A stretch of 64,000 nt of DNA, taken from contig JAEWST010000027.1 of the NCBI GenBank assembly GCA_023398105.1, positions 46,535 to 110,534 on the forward strand. Reading direction: 5' to 3'. Below the pieces are notes generated by a model. It had not been told where the DNA came from and did not search any database. It saw only the letters and a program-made list of their open reading frames with translations. Below, in pieces: positions 61,592 through 64,000 of the stretch (position 1 is the stretch's first letter; the number at the start of each line of letters is the position of its first letter). Source of the DNA: Bacillota bacterium (GTDB lineage Bacteria > Bacillota > Clostridia > Acetivibrionales > DSM-1351). A program made the position numbers and the translations under genes.

Positions 61592-61746
61592 TATAACGCC
61601 TAGATTCAAAATGAAATTTTTCGATTGTAGAAAAATTTCACCACATCAGCGGCGTTTCATCGAGGCGGGAGATATCCTCACCGCCTGAAAACCAAAGTGG
61701 TACCCGCCACTTATAGAAGTGGGGGACATTTTCTTGCATCGTTATA
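61592..61746 (+). repeat. Family A structured element, copy A4
   Basis: A 155-bp copy almost identical to the one at 55573, in the same orientation. Ends TATAACG/CGTTATA, hairpins GAAATTTTTC/GAAAAATTTC, GGCGGGAG/CTCACCGCC and CCACTTATAGAAGTGG. It lies between divergent psd and the foldase gene. Confidence 0.88.
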
Positions 61747-62174
61747 TATGCAATTATAGATTTCTCTAAGCTATTTTTCAATATATTTTAGTGTCTATTT
61801 TTCGCTATTGTGTTTTGGGTATACTGATACTCTGTAATACACTCTTCTCTTGTTACCTAAAAGCCATAATTTAAATCCATCTTTTTTTACCAATTTTTCT
61901 CAAATCATCCAATTTAGCTTTCCCAGCTTAAATTATAGATGTTCATACTTATCAATTCAAGTTGGATTAAATAACTTTAGTAAATTACAGTATATAACAG
62001 AAATTATTTCTAAAAATCGTGGTGAATATATGTTAAATAGTATATAATCGAAGTGTAAATATGCTATTTTTAAGTAATTTTGAAACAAACTCTTGATAAG
62101 TTTAAGCACCGATAGACTTTTTATGTAGGAAATTAAGTAATTGGGGATATTATTAATTTTTTGAGGAGGCTAAA
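61747..62174. other. Gene-free stretch upstream of the foldase gene
   Basis: A family B-like fragment (ACTTATCAATTCAAGTTGG) lies near 61948-61966 and a clearer copy at 62082-62142. An unambiguous promoter was not found. AGGAGG stands 6 nt before the next ATG. Confidence 0.5.
62082..62142. repeat. Family B partial copy
   Basis: GAAACAAACTCTTGATAAGT and TTAAGCACCGATAGA match 58040-58070 with a few changes; the right side ends TAGGAAATTAAGTAATT, similar to the GGGAAAGTTG end elsewhere. It is diverged. Confidence 0.5.
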
Positions 62175-63581
62175 ATGAAAAATAAGTTTTTTATAACAAT
62201 GGGCTTAACACTTTTGTTAGCAGGTGGTTCTGTTATTTCTTCCTATGCTGCAATCAGAAGTGATGAGGTTATTATACTTAACATTGGAAAACCAAATATG
62301 CTGGTTAGCGGAATTGAGAAAGCTATTGATTCAGATAATAAAGTTACTCCTGTATTAGTTAAGGACACTACTTTAGTCCCTATACGTGCAATAATTGAAG
62401 CCTTTGGCGGACAAGTCAGCTGGGACAACAAAAACAAAAAAATAACTGTTACCTACAATAAAAACAAAGTTGAACTTTGGCTTAATAAAACCTCTGCTCT
62501 TGTAAATGGTAAAAAGGTTACTTCTACTGTGGCACCAAAAGAAATTAATGGAAGAACTATGGTACCACTAAAATTCGTTTCACAAAATCTAGGCTTAAGC
62601 GTAAACTGGGAAGGTAGCACTAAATCAATTTCCATAGGCTCACCTACTGATTATGTAGCTAGTGTTGGTAGCGAAAAAATCAAAAAAGCTGAATTCAATA
62701 TTTACTTAAGCAATGCAAAAAATTACTTAATGAATTATATGTCTCAAAATGCAGCTACACTATCCATAAAAGACAACATGTGGGATACAGTGATAAACGA
62801 TGAAACAGCAGCAAATTTAGCTAAACAAATGGCTCTTGATTATTCAAAAGAACAGGCAATTTTTTTATCAAAAGCTAAAGAAAATAAAACAGTCTTAAAT
62901 GCTGAGGAACTTGCAAAAGTTGATAGCTCTATAGCAGAAATTATTAAACAAGAAGGCAGTAAAGAAACCGCTGAGAAAAGCTTAAAGCAATACTATGGCA
63001 TTAGCTTGGCAGAGTACACCCAATTTCAAAAGGATTATGAATTAGCAAATAAAAATTTACAAGAAGAAATACGAAAAATTCCAATATCTGAAGATGAAAT
63101 TTTGAAGACCTATGAAAGCAATAAATCTAGCTTTGAAACGGTTACTGTAAAGCATATATTATTATCGGCAAATTCCAATCAAAGTGCAATAGAAAGCGAA
63201 ATAGTAAGAATGAAAGCTGAGGAAATTTTGCTCAAGGTAAAAGCTGGAGAAGATTTCGCATCACTGGCTAAAGAATACTCAGAAGATCCTGGTTCTAAGG
63301 ATTCAGGCGGAGAATATACCTTTGGCAGAGGTGAGATGATTAAAGAATTCGAAGACTGGTCTTTTCAGGCTAAGGATGGCGACACAGGTATTGTTAAAAC
63401 CTCCTATGGCTATCATATTATGAAATTTGTAAAAAAGGGTACCTTTGAAGATGTGAAGGAGACTATCCGCACACAGCTTACAAGTGATGCAGCAGATTTA
63501 TATATGGATAAGATAGTTACCGACTCAAAGTATGTTGTTGTTAAAAACAAGAGCGTTTTTGATGCAATAGTAGTGAAATAG
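62175..63581 (+). CDS. Secreted PrsA-like peptidyl-prolyl isomerase with copper-amine-oxidase N-domain
   Basis: The protein has 468 aa with a signal peptide (KFFITMGLTLLLAGGSVISSYAA). Residues about 35-155 are the beta-domain called copper amine oxidase N-terminal (VKDTTLVPIRAIIEAFGGQVSWDNKNKKITV and NGRTMVPLKFVSQNLGLSVNWEG), common on clostridial surface proteins. Residues about 165-305 are a SurA/PrsA-like helical chaperone part. Residues about 320-425 are a parvulin domain (TVKHILLSAN, ADE-LLKVKAGEDFASLAKEYSEDPGSKDSGGEY, GIVKTSYGYHIMKF). No lipobox, so it is secreted rather than lipid-anchored. It helps exported proteins fold. Confidence 0.92.
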   Translation: MKNKFFITMGLTLLLAGGSVISSYAAIRSDEVIILNIGKPNMLVSGIEKAIDSDNKVTPVLVKDTTLVPIRAIIEAFGGQVSWDNKNKKITVTYNKNKVELWLNKTSALVNGKKVTSTVAPKEINGRTMVPLKFVSQNLGLSVNWEGSTKSISIGSPTDYVASVGSEKIKKAEFNIYLSNAKNYLMNYMSQNAATLSIKDNMWDTVINDETAANLAKQMALDYSKEQAIFLSKAKENKTVLNAEELAKVDSSIAEIIKQEGSKETAEKSLKQYYGISLAEYTQFQKDYELANKNLQEEIRKIPISEDEILKTYESNKSSFETVTVKHILLSANSNQSAIESEIVRMKAEEILLKVKAGEDFASLAKEYSEDPGSKDSGGEYTFGRGEMIKEFEDWSFQAKDGDTGIVKTSYGYHIMKFVKKGTFEDVKETIRTQLTSDAADLYMDKIVTDSKYVVVKNKSVFDAIVVK

Positions 63582-63596
63582 CTAGTATACTAAAAG

Positions 63597-63626
63597 CAGC
63601 TGTGACAAAGGGTCACAGCTGTTTTT
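63597..63626 (+). terminator. Terminator of the foldase gene
   Basis: CAGCTGTGAC (63597-63606) and GTCACAGCTG (63612-63621) are perfectly complementary with a 5-nt loop and followed by TTTTT. It is 15 nt after the stop. Confidence 0.92.
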
Positions 63627-63687
63627 AGTTATATTAATAAAACAGTACTTGAAAATTAAAACTTGGGTGATTTTTCAATTGAGTTCA

Positions 63688-63999
63688 TTAAATGTATTTC
63701 TGCAATTCCTCTACCAGCTCATATACCCTTGTAGCTGGGCATCTTTTTGATGGAGGCAAATCATTATATGATTCATACTGCCTTTTAGCTCGTTTAATAG
63801 CTATATTAGTCTTATCTTTTAATAAATCATATAAGTTTTCAAGGGGTTTTTCATATCCAAATTTTTGTTTTAAAATTTCTTGATAATGTTCACGTCCATT
63901 ATTTACCTCTAAATCTTGAAAGTGCAAGACAAACCATAATTCAATACATTCATTCGACCATGCTACTCTATACTGTCTAATGTCTTTTTTATCTTCAGC
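63688..63999 (-). CDS. rloB: RloB-like protein, C-terminal end, runs off right edge
   Basis: Only the last 103 codons are in the window; the frame is open to position 63999. The visible part reads RVAWSNECIELWFVLHFQDLEV, then a basic helical tail (NIAIKRAKRQYES). The SNxxxELWxxLHF motif is characteristic of RloB-like proteins (PF13707). They are usually encoded directly after RloA, an OLD/ABC-type ATPase; the pair is known from restriction-modification neighbourhoods and corresponds to the two parts of abortive infection system AbiL. The upstream gene is outside the window. An internal ATG at 63925-63927 is not the start. Confidence 0.7.
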   Translation of the reverse strand, partial: AEDKKDIRQYRVAWSNECIELWFVLHFQDLEVNNGREHYQEILKQKFGYEKPLENLYDLLKDKTNIAIKRAKRQYESYNDLPPSKRCPATRVYELVEELQKYI

Positions 64000-64000
64000 A

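Noticed and set aside
5319..61746. Family A repeats as a CRISPR array or tRNA-like genes
   Set aside because: The copies are tens of kilobases apart, longer than CRISPR repeats, and not spaced by unique spacers; no cloverleaf or CCA end can be drawn.

Overview
The window is low-GC (roughly one third G+C by eye) chromosomal DNA from an anaerobic, Gram-positive clostridial-type bacterium. This is inferred from the maf-radC-mreBCD-PBP2 order, MecA, a pyruvate kinase with a C-terminal PEP-utiliser domain, a lone PFL-activating enzyme, a secreted foldase with a copper-amine-oxidase N-domain, AGGAGG-type ribosome binding sites and several TTG/GTG starts. No rRNA, tRNA, CRISPR array or intact insertion sequence was seen. 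The species cannot be named from the sequence alone.

Layout. 1-5200 is the cell-shape cluster, all on the minus strand (maf, radC, mreB, mreC, mreD, start of a class B PBP running off the left edge). 5650-8400 has mecA and two poorly known genes (double PRC-barrel protein, membrane TPR protein). 9140-21020 is central metabolism: tartrate/D-malate-type dehydrogenase, Lon, pyruvate kinase, citrate synthase, AsnA and NADP isocitrate dehydrogenase, with a SEC-C and a DUF4397 protein between. 21358-33373 holds a giant cyclic beta-1,2-glucan synthase (2910 aa) and a secreted GLUG/Ig-like/RCC1 protein. 33739-41913 has pflA, a membrane M48 protease, a polar amino-acid ABC transporter in an operon with isoaspartyl dipeptidase, and an L,D-transpeptidase. 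42327-51850 carries asd, an 821-aa protein of unknown function with a cyclic-nucleotide-binding-like N-terminus, ridA, proA, azlCD, an AIM24 protein and pdxA. 52166-57763 has two convergent GntR-plus-ABC exporter modules. 58186-63581 has a Zn-dependent PLC-like protein, pfkA, psd and a PrsA-like foldase. The right edge enters the 3' end of a rloB-like gene, possibly the margin of a defence locus.

The most distinctive feature is the density of small, gene-free, palindromic elements between genes. Five families can be told apart by eye: A (about 155-160 bp, four copies, all in the same orientation, strongly structured, conserved ends and a variable middle), B (about ten full or partial copies with ends like ACTCAAACTTCG), C (two copies with ends AAAGTCAATTAC/GTAATTGACTTT, one of which supplies a stop codon), and single elements D and E with their own inverted ends. 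They look like non-autonomous mobile elements (MITE-like) or repeat-encoded structured RNAs. No transposase that could move them is in the window.

Starts were moved to the codon with a good ribosome binding site where the longest reading frame was misleading (asd, pflA, iadA, pfkA, asnA, pdxA, AIM24, SEC-C, the PLC-like gene, both GntR genes).
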